From NCBI GenBank assembly GCA_903970595.1, contig CAJCJI010000317.1, positions 1 through 37,313 on the forward strand: a stretch of 37,313 bases of DNA. Reading direction: 5' to 3'. This document shows positions 9,259-17,242 of the stretch, one piece after another. The position numbers were made by a program, and so were the translations under genes. The DNA comes from Verrucomicrobiota bacterium (lineage in GTDB: Bacteria; Pseudomonadota; Gammaproteobacteria; Nevskiales; Nevskiaceae). The notes under the pieces were generated by a model. It saw only the letters and a list, made by a program, of their open reading frames with translations, was not told where the DNA came from and searched no databases. Positions within the stretch are counted from its first letter, which is position 1. Each line of letters starts with the position of its first letter.

Positions 9259-10200
9259 CTATAACACCGATTTGCCAAGCACTGCCGCTTGCACCGAGGA
9301 CATGACTTCATGGGTTTCAACGAAGCGGATACATCGCGCGTTAAAGCCGGGGATTGGACAGCGATGTTGATTGCAGGCAATTTGACAGGATGCGGATGTT
9401 ACATTGAATACGTGAGGATAAGGAGGTCGCCAATAACGCGCGGAAGATCCTGTAATGACTACAGTGGGGCGCTGGTGAGCGACAGCGATATGCATAACCC
9501 CTGAATTTGTACAGATTGCGAGTTTCGCCTGGGCAATCGTGCTTTCAAGTTGAGGAAGGTTGAGTTCAGTGCAAATCTCCAGCGAAGGTATCGCCAAGCG
9601 CAATACTTCCAACTCGTCCCGTTCAGATGGGGATCCAATCGCCAGAATCGGACTTTGCGAAATGCGCTGGACCGAATGCAGCAGATCAATCCAGCGCTTT
9701 ATGGGCCATCGTCTAGTTTGCCAAGACGCTCGAGTTCCCGGGTGCACTATTATCGAGCCAGTTCGGAATGGCGCCGTCGCCGATTTTGGAAAAAGTGGGA
9801 GTGGGCCGTAAGGCGCGGGCCGCCGTTTTGTCAGTCCCATTTTCATAGAATCGTCACAGACTATGTCGGCAATGAATTCATTTTTGGAGTTTGATCTGCT
9901 TATCCATATTTTTTTGGGTTGAACAAGGTGCGCCAGAAGACGTGTTTTCCAAGGTGAATAGGGGCTGATATAAATCAGATCAATCGGTCGGATGCGGCGA
10001 AGCTGGGCCAGCGCTTTAGCGGGATCCGGGGTCAGTGCAATTGATTGGGCGCCAATATCAAGAGAATCAATGAGGTTCGGGATGTGCGTCGATACTGAAG
10101 CCAGCAAGGGAGAAATACCCTGTTTGCGCCAGGCATGGAGTAAGGGGCGAATGATCAAAGCATCGCCTAGTCCTCCGCCCCAAAGAATAACCACCTTCAT
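9259..10200 (-). CDS. Family 9 glycosyltransferase (heptosyltransferase-like)
   Basis: A 313-residue GT-B enzyme resembling ADP-heptose:LPS heptosyltransferases. It shows the N-terminal GGGLGDALIIRPLL motif, the mid-protein VHPGTRASWQTRRWPIKRW, and the C-terminal donor-site signature CTNSGVMHIAVAHQRPTVVI. GT9 proteins add heptose or other sugars to LPS core or glycans in the cytoplasm. The length is slightly short for WaaC/WaaF. It stands alone on the minus strand between plus-strand glycan genes, and its base composition is AT-richer than the flanking pil genes, consistent with acquisition together with the oxygenase/methyltransferase pair. The substrate is unknown. Confidence 0.85.
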   Translation of the reverse strand: MKVVILWGGGLGDALIIRPLLHAWRKQGISPLLASVSTHIPNLIDSLDIGAQSIALTPDPAKALAQLRRIRPIDLIYISPYSPWKTRLLAHLVQPKKIWISRSNSKNEFIADIVCDDSMKMGLTKRRPAPYGPLPLFPKSATAPFRTGSIIVHPGTRASWQTRRWPIKRWIDLLHSVQRISQSPILAIGSPSERDELEVLRLAIPSLEICTELNLPQLESTIAQAKLAICTNSGVMHIAVAHQRPTVVITGSSARYWRPPYPHVFNVTSASCQIACNQHRCPIPGFNARCIRFVETHEVMSSVQAAVLGKSVL

Positions 10201-10567
10201 CGGATCGAGATCACTGCTTATTAAATTAGCTCACTGTCCCGCGCGAACTGCCCAACTCGCCGGAAATCAGAAATGAATAATTGAAATAGCGCATATTGTG
10301 GAAAAAAAGATGACCCCATTTCAATTTTGGAACTTCGCCACAAATGCCGCGGCACCGGACCCCTGGGGCATATCATATATCTTTATCTTGATTCCGCGGC
10401 ATCTAGCGAGGCTATTGAGTGATTCCAATCCAGGGCGTTTTGGAAATGCAGTTGCTCACGCGCCCTGCATTGTAGATACTTGAATCGGGTAGAAGTCAGG
10501 ATGTTATTTTCAATCGCACGGGTGCATACAATTTCGCAGGCGTAGTTTAGTTCAAGGTCTTAAAAGA
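10201..10567. other. 367-base divergent intergenic region, no gene recognised
   Basis: This AT-rich stretch separates the divergent GT9 and oxygenase genes. A 61-codon plus-strand frame at 10298-10483 has no recognisable family and no good ribosome site. On the minus strand short protein-like pieces are broken by stops, so a decayed gene is possible. A TACAAT hexamer at 10527-10532 could be a -10 for the downstream operon, but the matching -35 is poor. The 10-base palindrome TGCCGCGGCA occurs around 10345. Confidence 0.5.
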
Positions 10568-11437
10568 ATGATTAATTTGTATGTGAATAAAGTAATTCCC
10601 GACCAGGAATTCCGGTCTTTGATCTATTCGGGGGCTTTGATTCTTTATTCAAAATTGGCAACAAATGCCGATTTTTGTGATTATGCGAAAAAGTGCGTGC
10701 TCAATGAATTTGGTGACGACATTGATCCTCGCCTAATTCACGTGCGCTTGCCCATTGATGAGTTTGTAAAGAAAGTTGCGGCCCTGAAAGCTGAGTTTAC
10801 AAACTCAATACAATCTAAGGCCCACATTCGAGATTTTTTGATTGAAATAGGGCAGGATCCTAAAGATTATTTTCTTGATGTTCCAAGAATAAGGGTGGTG
10901 CCAGACTATGATTACTTGCACGCTGGCGTGAGTTACGCTTACTTGCCACATCGAGACACTTGGTACGGCGCAGCCGACTGCCAGATCAATACTTGGATGC
11001 CCATATTTCCGATTAGCGCGGATCAGACAATGATGTTGAATCCCTATTATTTTGATCGACCCGTAAAGAACACTTCGGGTGATTGGGATTTGAAAAACTG
11101 GGTTATGAACGAAAGACCAGCGGCGAAACAACATATAGCCGCAGAGAATCGCCCGCATCCATTATCGCTCGAGCAAATTAGGCAGGAAACGGAATTACGC
11201 GTCGCCGGCGAGAGCGGGGACATGATCGTATTCTCGGGCGCTCACCTCCACGGCACTGTGAGAAACAATTCGGGTCAAGTCCGCTTTAGCATTGATTTCC
11301 GAATCTATCATTGTGAAGACTTACTCAGTCGAAGAGGCGCGCGAAACCAGGATGGATCGGCAAAAAACATTGAATTTGGCTATCGCGACCTGTTTCGAGC
11401 GTCGGATTTTGAACCCTATTCGGGAGTAATAAAGTGA
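10568..11437 (+). CDS. 2-oxoglutarate/Fe(II)-dependent oxygenase, phytanoyl-CoA dioxygenase-like
   Basis: A 289-residue protein I assign to the non-haem Fe(II)/2-oxoglutarate oxygenases. The metal-binding H-x-D is H128-R-D130 (YLPHRDTWYG). The distal histidine is most likely H228 in SGAHLHGT. An arginine 11 residues later (R239, in QVRFSIDFR) fits the 2-oxoglutarate carboxylate contact. The spacing and GDMIVFSGAHLH strand are typical of the double-stranded beta-helix fold. The substrate is unknown; the position at the head of a sugar-modification operon suggests hydroxylation or oxidation of a sugar or a glycan substituent. It overlaps the next gene by four bases (GTGA). Its codons are clearly AT-richer than those of the pil genes. 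Confidence 0.78.
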   Translation: MINLYVNKVIPDQEFRSLIYSGALILYSKLATNADFCDYAKKCVLNEFGDDIDPRLIHVRLPIDEFVKKVAALKAEFTNSIQSKAHIRDFLIEIGQDPKDYFLDVPRIRVVPDYDYLHAGVSYAYLPHRDTWYGAADCQINTWMPIFPISADQTMMLNPYYFDRPVKNTSGDWDLKNWVMNERPAAKQHIAAENRPHPLSLEQIRQETELRVAGESGDMIVFSGAHLHGTVRNNSGQVRFSIDFRIYHCEDLLSRRGARNQDGSAKNIEFGYRDLFRASDFEPYSGVIK

Positions 11438-12156
11438 CAAATAGGCGCCTAACCGATGCTGAGGGGCAATTCAACGAACTCAGAACAGCCGCTGTGGGCA
11501 AAGTAGATGCTTCCTATGTGGCTAGCGCCCCATTTTTGTTTGCAAATCGAGTAACGGTAACAGCGGCCTTGTCTCGAATTGAGTTATTCAAGATGGTGTT
11601 GGACGTTCCTGGAGCGATAGTTGAATGTGGCGTCTATCGAGGCAATTCGCTCATGCTTTACATGCACCTTTCGGCGATTCTAGAACCATATGCAATTAAT
11701 CGTTCAATCATCGGATTCGACACCTTTGCGGGGTTTACGCAGATTGATCCGCAGCGAGATCCGAAAGACATTAACCACCAAATGTTTTCGGACACCCAGA
11801 AGTCATTAATCTCTGAAATGATTGAGGCAAACAATCTTGTTCGCCCAGTCAATCGAATTCCGCGCTGCGAGTTGGTTGAAGGGGATATAGCCAAGACTGC
11901 TCCCGACTTCGTCAAGGCCAGGCCTGATCTGGTCGTTGCAATGCTAATACTGGATACGGATTTATATGAATCGACAAAGGTAGCGCTTCAGACATTTCTG
12001 CCGCTGATGCCGAAAGGAGCGCTCGTGGTTCTGGATGAGGTGGCGTATAAGAACTTTCCAGGAGAGACCATTGCCCTCAAGGAAGTGGTTAAGCTAAACA
12101 CGATTGAGCTTAAGCGGCTGCCATTCGACAGTTGCGTTGGTTATTTTCGTGTATAG
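11434..12156 (+). CDS. TylF/macrocin O-methyltransferase-like protein
   Basis: A 240-residue class I SAM-dependent methyltransferase of the TylF type. The SAM loop VECGVYRGNSLM is near residues 64-75. The acidic metal-binding strand LILDTDLYEST is followed by LPLMPKGALVVLDEV. TylF itself O-methylates a deoxysugar on macrocin, and relatives in polysaccharide loci are thought to O-methylate sugars. The start is a GTG overlapping the oxygenase stop, implying coupled translation and possibly sequential action on one substrate. A 93-base gap follows, after which composition becomes GC-richer at rfbF, so this gene and the oxygenase may form a separate imported module. Confidence 0.82.
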   Translation: MTNRRLTDAEGQFNELRTAAVGKVDASYVASAPFLFANRVTVTAALSRIELFKMVLDVPGAIVECGVYRGNSLMLYMHLSAILEPYAINRSIIGFDTFAGFTQIDPQRDPKDINHQMFSDTQKSLISEMIEANNLVRPVNRIPRCELVEGDIAKTAPDFVKARPDLVVAMLILDTDLYESTKVALQTFLPLMPKGALVVLDEVAYKNFPGETIALKEVVKLNTIELKRLPFDSCVGYFRV

Positions 12157-12249
12157 AGTCACAAATCAGTGGCTTGCCATTTTTGATAGAGCTAAGTTTG
12201 CGTTGGGCAATAACCAAAATAGTCGACAAGAAACTGGGATTGGAAAAAA

Positions 12250-13017
12250 TTGAAAGTAGTCATCCTAGCAGGAGGCCATGGCACGAGGTTGGCGGAGGAA
12301 ACCGCAGTGCGTCCGAAGCCGATGGTGGAGATCGGTGGAAAGCCTGTGTTGTGGCATATCATGAAGACCTACTCCGCGCACGGGATCAACGAATTCATTA
12401 TTTGCCTCGGTTACAAGGGGTATGTTGTCAAAGAGTATTTCGCGAACTATTTTCTGCACTCTTCGGATGTCACGTTCGACCTGGCAAGAAACCACATGGA
12501 GGTGCACGAGCGGCATGCAGAACCGTGGCGTGTAACCCTGGTAGACACCGGTGAGGAAACAATGACGGGCGGTCGCCTTCTGCGCGTCCGGGCATATATT
12601 GGAAAGGAAGACTTTTGTTTCACCTATGGTGATGGCCTGAGCGACGTCGATATTACCAAGCTCGTGGACTTCCACCGGGCCCAGGGAAAGGATGCGACCA
12701 TTACAGCGACCCAGCCGCCCGGCCGCTTTGGTACCTTGGGCCTCGACGGCACCACCATTACCTCCTTTGTCGAAAAGCCGGATGGTGACGGCGCCTGGAT
12801 CAACGGCGGCTATTTTGTGCTGTCGCCGCAGGTTTTCGATCGGATTGAAGACGACCACACTGTGTGGGAACGGAAGCCGCTGGAAACACTTGCCCGGGAT
12901 CGCCAGCTTTCCGCATTTCGGCACACGGGATTCTGGCAGGCTATGGACACTCTGCGCGACAAGAACCTCCTCGAGTCCATGTGGCAATCCGGCAAGGCAC
13001 CGTGGAAAGTCTGGTGA
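12250..13017 (+). CDS. rfbF: RfbF, glucose-1-phosphate cytidylyltransferase
   Basis: A 255-residue nucleotidyltransferase making CDP-glucose from CTP and glucose-1-phosphate. The N-terminal signature [24 protein letters not shown] is split here as [13 protein letters not shown] followed by [16 protein letters not shown], closely matching the RfbF/AscA family rather than RmlA. The length matches the family (about 257). The start is a TTG at 12250 behind GGAAAAAA; no better start exists. It opens the nucleotide-sugar operon and overlaps the dehydratase start (GTGA). Confidence 0.95.
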   Translation: MKVVILAGGHGTRLAEETAVRPKPMVEIGGKPVLWHIMKTYSAHGINEFIICLGYKGYVVKEYFANYFLHSSDVTFDLARNHMEVHERHAEPWRVTLVDTGEETMTGGRLLRVRAYIGKEDFCFTYGDGLSDVDITKLVDFHRAQGKDATITATQPPGRFGTLGLDGTTITSFVEKPDGDGAWINGGYFVLSPQVFDRIEDDHTVWERKPLETLARDRQLSAFRHTGFWQAMDTLRDKNLLESMWQSGKAPWKVW

Positions 13018-14087
13018 CACCGGCGGGCTTCTGGAAGGGTCGCCGTGTATTCCTTACCGGGCACACGGGGTTCAAAGGCGGATGGCTCGCTTTGTGGCTG
13101 CAGCAACTGGGGGCGCTGGTCACCGGCTTCTCGCTAGAGCCGCTATCGCAGCCTAACCTTTTTGGGTTGGCTCAGGTGGCGCGGGACATGACATCGATCC
13201 TCGGCGACATCACCGATCTGCCGGTACTGGCATCGGCAATGCGCGATGCCAAGCCGGAGGTAGTCATGCATCTGGCGGCGCAACCCCTGGTCCGTGCGGG
13301 CTATGAGCAACCCTTGGAAACCTATCGCACCAACGTAATGGGCACTTTGAATCTGCTGGAAGCAGCCCGGTCGATCGATGGCCTTCGCGCCATCGTGATA
13401 GTTACGACGGACAAGTGCTACGAGAACCGGGAATGGAGCTGGGCCTATCGCGAGAACGATGCCCTGGGCGGATTCGACCCCTACAGCAACAGCAAGGCCT
13501 GCGCCGAACTGGTTACGCAGTCCTACCGCAATTCGTTCTTCCAGCCGCAGCGTTACGCCGAACATGGCGTGGCCATTGCTACGGCAAGGGCGGGCAATGT
13601 CATCGGCGGCGGTGATTGGGGCGAGGATCGTCTGGTGCCGGACGCCTTGCGTGCGTTCCTGGCGCAACAGCCGGTCTTGATTCGCAATCCTGGCGCGATC
13701 AGGCCTTGGCAGCACGTACTGGAGCCGCTGTTGGGCTACCTGCAACTGGCGCAGCGGCTGACGGTAAATGGCGTGGATTTCGGCGAGTCCTGGAATCTTG
13801 GGCCGCATCTCGCCGATGCCAGGCCGGTGGCGTGGGTGGTCGAGGAACTTGCGCAGCGCTGGGGAGCCGGCGCAAGCTGGGTACGGGACCAGGGCCCGCA
13901 TCCGCACGAGGCGCACTTTCTAAAGCTCGACTCCGGCAAGGCCCAATCGCGCCTCCACTGGAATTCGCGCTTGAACATTTCCACCACGCTGGACTGGACG
14001 GTGGAGTGGTACCGTGCCTGGCAGGCCGGGGCCGATCTTCGGGCGCTTTGCCTAGCGCAGATCAATCGCTATGAACAGCAAGCCTAG
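13014..14087 (+). CDS. rfbG: RfbG, CDP-glucose 4,6-dehydratase
   Basis: A 357-residue short-chain dehydrogenase/reductase converting CDP-glucose to CDP-4-keto-6-deoxyglucose with bound NAD. It shows [19 protein letters not shown] (the NAD-binding glycine motif), the catalytic VTTDKCYEN region, and the YxxxK pair in [11 protein letters not shown]. All are typical of RfbG. I place the start at the GTG at 13014, overlapping the rfbF stop as GTGA, with GGAAA upstream; a GTG at 13002 is an alternative. The frame extends further upstream only as a shadow of rfbF. The 3' end overlaps the C-methyltransferase gene by 17 bases. Confidence 0.94.
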   Translation: MTPAGFWKGRRVFLTGHTGFKGGWLALWLQQLGALVTGFSLEPLSQPNLFGLAQVARDMTSILGDITDLPVLASAMRDAKPEVVMHLAAQPLVRAGYEQPLETYRTNVMGTLNLLEAARSIDGLRAIVIVTTDKCYENREWSWAYRENDALGGFDPYSNSKACAELVTQSYRNSFFQPQRYAEHGVAIATARAGNVIGGGDWGEDRLVPDALRAFLAQQPVLIRNPGAIRPWQHVLEPLLGYLQLAQRLTVNGVDFGESWNLGPHLADARPVAWVVEELAQRWGAGASWVRDQGPHPHEAHFLKLDSGKAQSRLHWNSRLNISTTLDWTVEWYRAWQAGADLRALCLAQINRYEQQA

Positions 14088-15327
14088 CACAAGCAATCAT
14101 CGGTGCCGCTTTTGCTCCACCGAGCTTGAGCATGTCCTGTGCGACCTGGGCTTGAGTCCTATATCGAACGCATTTGTGAGGGCCGATCGCCTGGCAGAGC
14201 CGGAGCTGTTTTTTCCCCTTCGCGTTTTCATCTGCCACATCTGCTGGCTGGTGCAGTTGCCCGAGCACAAGTCCCCCGGCCAGATTTTCGACCACGATTA
14301 CGCATATTTCTCTTCCTATTCTCAAAGCTGGTTGGCGCATGCGCGGGACTATACCGATGCGATGATAGATCGATGGGGGCTTGACGCCGGCTCGCTGGTG
14401 GTTGAGATCGCCAGCAACGATGGCTATTTGCTGCAATACTTCAAGCAGCGCGGGGTGCCCGTGCTCGGAATTGAGCCGGCCGGGGGTTGCGCAACAGTTG
14501 CCCGAAGCAAGGGCATTGAAACCGAGGGAAAATTCTTCGGCGTTTCCATCGCTCGTGAACTCGCGGCCGCAGGCCGGCAAGCCGATCTGCTTCTGGGCAA
14601 CAATGTGCTGGCGCATGTGCCGGATCTCAATGATTTTGTCGCCGGACTGCCGATACTGCTCAAGCCCGGTGGGGTCGTGACGATGGAATTCCCTCATTTG
14701 CTCAACCTGATCCGGCACAATCAGTTTGACACCATCTACCACGAGCACTATTCCTATCTTTCGTTGCTCGCCGTGGAGCGGGTGTTTGCCGCTCATGGCA
14801 TGGTGCTGTTTGACGTCCAGGAACTACAGACGCACGGTGGCTCGCTGCGCGTCTTCGCGCGCCACACGGCGGATGCGAGCAAGCCGGTTAAACCGGCTGT
14901 CGAGGCATTGCGCGCAATTGAAATTAGTTTAGGACTGCAGAACCTTGAGGTGTATCAGGCGTTCGGCGAGCGCGTGCGAGAGTCTAAATTCAAGTTGCTG
15001 GAATTCCTGATCCGGGCGGTGCGCGAAGGAAAAAAAGTGTGGGGTTACGGCGCTCCAGCAAAGGGCAACACCTTGCTGAATTACTGCGGCATACGCACTG
15101 ACCTCATCGAAGCCACCGTCGATCGCAGCCCGCACAAGCAGGGGATGTTTCTTCCGGGGACGCACATCCCGGTGCTTGACCCGGAAAGTATTGCACTTGC
15201 GAGGCCGGACTACTTGATGATTTTGCCTTGGAATCTACAGGATGAAATTGTCGCGCAAATGGCCCACATCAGGGATTGGGGTGGTAAATTTGTGATACCA
15301 ATACCTGAAGTCAGGGTATTGATATGA
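14071..15327 (+). CDS. NDP-hexose C-methyltransferase (TylC3/TcaB9/NovU-like)
   Basis: A 418-residue protein with the three-part architecture of sugar C-methyltransferases. The N-terminal zinc domain has cysteines C12, C15, C55 and C58 (CRFC...CHIC). The SAM domain shows VVEIASNDGYLLQ at about residues 110-122, and the active-site motif YHEHYSYL is at about 223-230. The C-terminal domain has KVWGYGAPAKGNTLLNYCG. In TcaB9 the equivalent Y-H-E-H residues act in 3-C-methylation of a keto sugar nucleotide. The likely substrate here is a CDP-4-keto-6-deoxyhexose made by the two preceding genes; whether C3 or C5 is methylated cannot be decided. Translation is coupled to both neighbours by overlaps (17 and 4 bases). 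Confidence 0.9.
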   Translation: MNSKPSTSNHRCRFCSTELEHVLCDLGLSPISNAFVRADRLAEPELFFPLRVFICHICWLVQLPEHKSPGQIFDHDYAYFSSYSQSWLAHARDYTDAMIDRWGLDAGSLVVEIASNDGYLLQYFKQRGVPVLGIEPAGGCATVARSKGIETEGKFFGVSIARELAAAGRQADLLLGNNVLAHVPDLNDFVAGLPILLKPGGVVTMEFPHLLNLIRHNQFDTIYHEHYSYLSLLAVERVFAAHGMVLFDVQELQTHGGSLRVFARHTADASKPVKPAVEALRAIEISLGLQNLEVYQAFGERVRESKFKLLEFLIRAVREGKKVWGYGAPAKGNTLLNYCGIRTDLIEATVDRSPHKQGMFLPGTHIPVLDPESIALARPDYLMILPWNLQDEIVAQMAHIRDWGGKFVIPIPEVRVLI

Positions 15328-15854
15328 AATACATCGACACTCCGATTCCCGGTGTCTATCTCATTGAGTTGGAGCAACTACAGGATGAACGCGGCTTCTT
15401 TGCCCGCACATTCTGTCCCCAGGAATTCGCGAGCAAGGGTCTCATTCCGCTACTAGGCCAATGCAGTCTTTCCTACAATGCACGCGCCGGTACCTTGCGT
15501 GGGCTGCATTTTCAGGCGCAACCATATGCCGAAGCCAAGCTCGTGCGTTGTATTCGAGGTGCCATCTACGACGTGGCGCTCGATTTGCGGAGGGAGAGCC
15601 CATGTTTCAAGGGGTGGTTTTCCGTGGAGTTGACGGCCGAAAATCGACGTATGCTCTATGTGCCGGAAGGCTGCGCACACGGTTTTCAGACGCTGGTCGA
15701 TGATTCCGAAGTCATGTATCAAATCTCTTCGCCTTACATACAAGATGCCGCGCGCGGTGTGCGCTGGGACGATCCCGCATTTGCCATTAGCTGGCCCAGA
15801 GTCGATCGGCGCATACTCTCGCCGCGCGATGCCTCATACGGGGATTTCCGGTGA
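15324..15854 (+). CDS. RfbC/RmlC-type nucleotide-sugar 3,5-epimerase family protein
   Basis: A 176-residue cupin of the dTDP-4-dehydrorhamnose 3,5-epimerase family. The catalytic histidine is H62 (TLRGLHFQ), with K72 and H119 (GCAHGFQTL) also conserved and Y132 in VMYQISSPY as the expected proton donor. The length matches RmlC. No other rml gene is nearby (no rmlA, rmlB or rmlD), and the flanking enzymes use CDP sugars. It therefore more likely epimerises the C-methylated CDP-4-keto-6-deoxyhexose at one or two carbons than makes dTDP-rhamnose. It overlaps both neighbours by four bases (ATGA upstream, GTGA downstream). Confidence 0.9.
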   Translation: MKYIDTPIPGVYLIELEQLQDERGFFARTFCPQEFASKGLIPLLGQCSLSYNARAGTLRGLHFQAQPYAEAKLVRCIRGAIYDVALDLRRESPCFKGWFSVELTAENRRMLYVPEGCAHGFQTLVDDSEVMYQISSPYIQDAARGVRWDDPAFAISWPRVDRRILSPRDASYGDFR

Positions 15855-16522
15855 ATGCGCCCCTGTCCGTGATTATGTGGGGCGCATCGGGACATGCGCG
15901 GGTACTGCGTGATGTGGTGCACGCCCTCGGAATGCAGCTTGCGGTAATATTCGATAATGCCGACGTGGTCCCGCCATTTGCCGATGTCCCGCTTTATATC
16001 GGCCAGAAGGGCTTCGAGACCTGGCGTAGACATTCCACCGGCACCTATTGTGGCTTGGTGGCGATTGGCGGGGCGCGCGGGCAAGAGCGGATCGAGCTTC
16101 AGCGGCTTTTCATCGCTCATGGCGTAGAGCCCATCACGGTTATACACCCGCGGGCGTTTGTCGCCGGGAGCGTCCAGCTTGGTCCCGGCTCCCAAGTTCT
16201 TGCGCATGCCACGGTCGCTGTGGACGTGAAGATGGGCTCAGCCTGCATAATCAATCATTCGGCGAGCGTGGACCACGAATGCGAACTCGGGGATGGAGTT
16301 CATATAGCTCCTGGTGCAGTGCTCGCCGGATGCGTCTGCGTCGGGGCCCATACCTTGATTGGTGCCGGCGCGGTGGTATTGCCGCGCATACGGGTTGGTT
16401 CTGATGCAATCGTTGGCGCCGGGGCTGTGGTCACGCGCGATGTGCCTAATGGCGCCGTCGTATCCGGATCGCCGGCACGGATCTCGCGTCATCAGCCGGC
16501 CTCGTTGAAGGTCCTGGAGTGA
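15851..16522 (+). CDS. PglD/NeuD-family sugar O- or N-acyltransferase
   Basis: A 223-residue left-handed beta-helix acyltransferase. The N-terminal Rossmann-like part begins VIMWGASGHARVLRDVV. From about residue 105 hexapeptide repeats follow (VQLGPGSQVLAHATVAVDV...), with the catalytic-type histidine in NHSASVDHECELGDGVHIAPGAVLAG. PglD acetylates the 4-amino group of an amino-deoxysugar and NeuD O-acetylates sialic acid. An aminotransferase two genes downstream suggests the PglD-type reaction. The start is a GTG overlapping the epimerase stop (GTGA). Confidence 0.88.
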   Translation: MNAPLSVIMWGASGHARVLRDVVHALGMQLAVIFDNADVVPPFADVPLYIGQKGFETWRRHSTGTYCGLVAIGGARGQERIELQRLFIAHGVEPITVIHPRAFVAGSVQLGPGSQVLAHATVAVDVKMGSACIINHSASVDHECELGDGVHIAPGAVLAGCVCVGAHTLIGAGAVVLPRIRVGSDAIVGAGAVVTRDVPNGAVVSGSPARISRHQPASLKVLE

Positions 16523-16531
16523 AATACAGCA

Positions 16532-17242
16532 ATGAATGAGCAGTACGCCGCGCAGATGGCGGGTGACGAGCAACTCCGCCGGCAAGCCGGCGAGTTATTT
16601 CTACGCAGCTGTGAATACCGATATTCCTACAATTTCACCTGGCTGGGGGTGCCGATTATTCAATACCCTCAGGATATCGTCGCCATGCAGGAGATCATCT
16701 GGACGGTCCAGCCCGACCTGATCATCGAGACCGGTATCGCGCACGGCGGCTCGCTCATCCTGCATGCATCTTTGCTTGAGTTGCTTGGCGGCGACGGACT
16801 GGTGCTTGGAGTCGATATCGATATACGCCGGGCCAATCGTGAAGTTATCGAGAGACATCCGCTTGCCAAGAGAATCCGCATGCTTGAAGGTTCGTCGATT
16901 TCCTCCGAAATAATCGGGCAGGTCCGCGATTTCGCCGTCGGACGCAAGCGGGTGCTGGTTTCCCTCGATTCGAATCACACGCATCAGCACGTGTTGGCGG
17001 AACTAAACGCATATGCGCCGCTGGTGACTAGAGGCAGCTACCTCGTAGTATTCGATACGGTGGTGGAAGATATGCCAAAATCCTTCTTCCCGGATCGTCC
17101 ATGGGGGCCGGGGGACAATCCTAAAACTGCGGTGCGCGAATTCCTGAAATACACTGATCGCTTTGAAGTCGATCACTTGCTTGAGAATAAGCTGTTGCTT
17201 ACCGTCGCGCCTGAAGGATATCTGAAATGCCTGAAGGACTGA
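16532..17242 (+). CDS. CmcI / cephalosporin-hydroxylase family protein, probable sugar O-methyltransferase
   Basis: A 236-residue protein of the CmcI family. The N-terminus has YSYNFTWLGVPIIQYPQDI, typical of the group. The nucleotide/SAM loop is DLIIETGIAHGGSL, with the acidic strand LVLGVDIDIR and the metal-site region LVSLDSNHTHQHVLAEL. Despite the family name, characterised relatives include rhamnosyl O-methyltransferases, so O-methylation of the locus sugar is the most economical guess. It starts nine bases after the acyltransferase stop and overlaps the aminotransferase by 16 bases. Hydroxylation cannot be excluded from sequence. Confidence 0.82.
   Translation: MNEQYAAQMAGDEQLRRQAGELFLRSCEYRYSYNFTWLGVPIIQYPQDIVAMQEIIWTVQPDLIIETGIAHGGSLILHASLLELLGGDGLVLGVDIDIRRANREVIERHPLAKRIRMLEGSSISSEIIGQVRDFAVGRKRVLVSLDSNHTHQHVLAELNAYAPLVTRGSYLVVFDTVVEDMPKSFFPDRPWGPGDNPKTAVREFLKYTDRFEVDHLLENKLLLTVAPEGYLKCLKD

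Noticed and set aside
10298-10483. 61-codon plus-strand frame upstream of the oxygenase
   Set aside because: No similarity recognised and a poor start context; not enough to call a gene.
10535-10550. Possible ops/JUMPstart-like element (GGCGTAGTTT) before the oxygenase operon
   Set aside because: It lacks the GGCGGTAG core of ops elements, so RfaH control is not supported.
13143-13916. 257-codon minus-strand frame antisense to rfbG
   Set aside because: rfbG carries the catalytic YxxxK and NAD motifs; the antisense product shows no family character.
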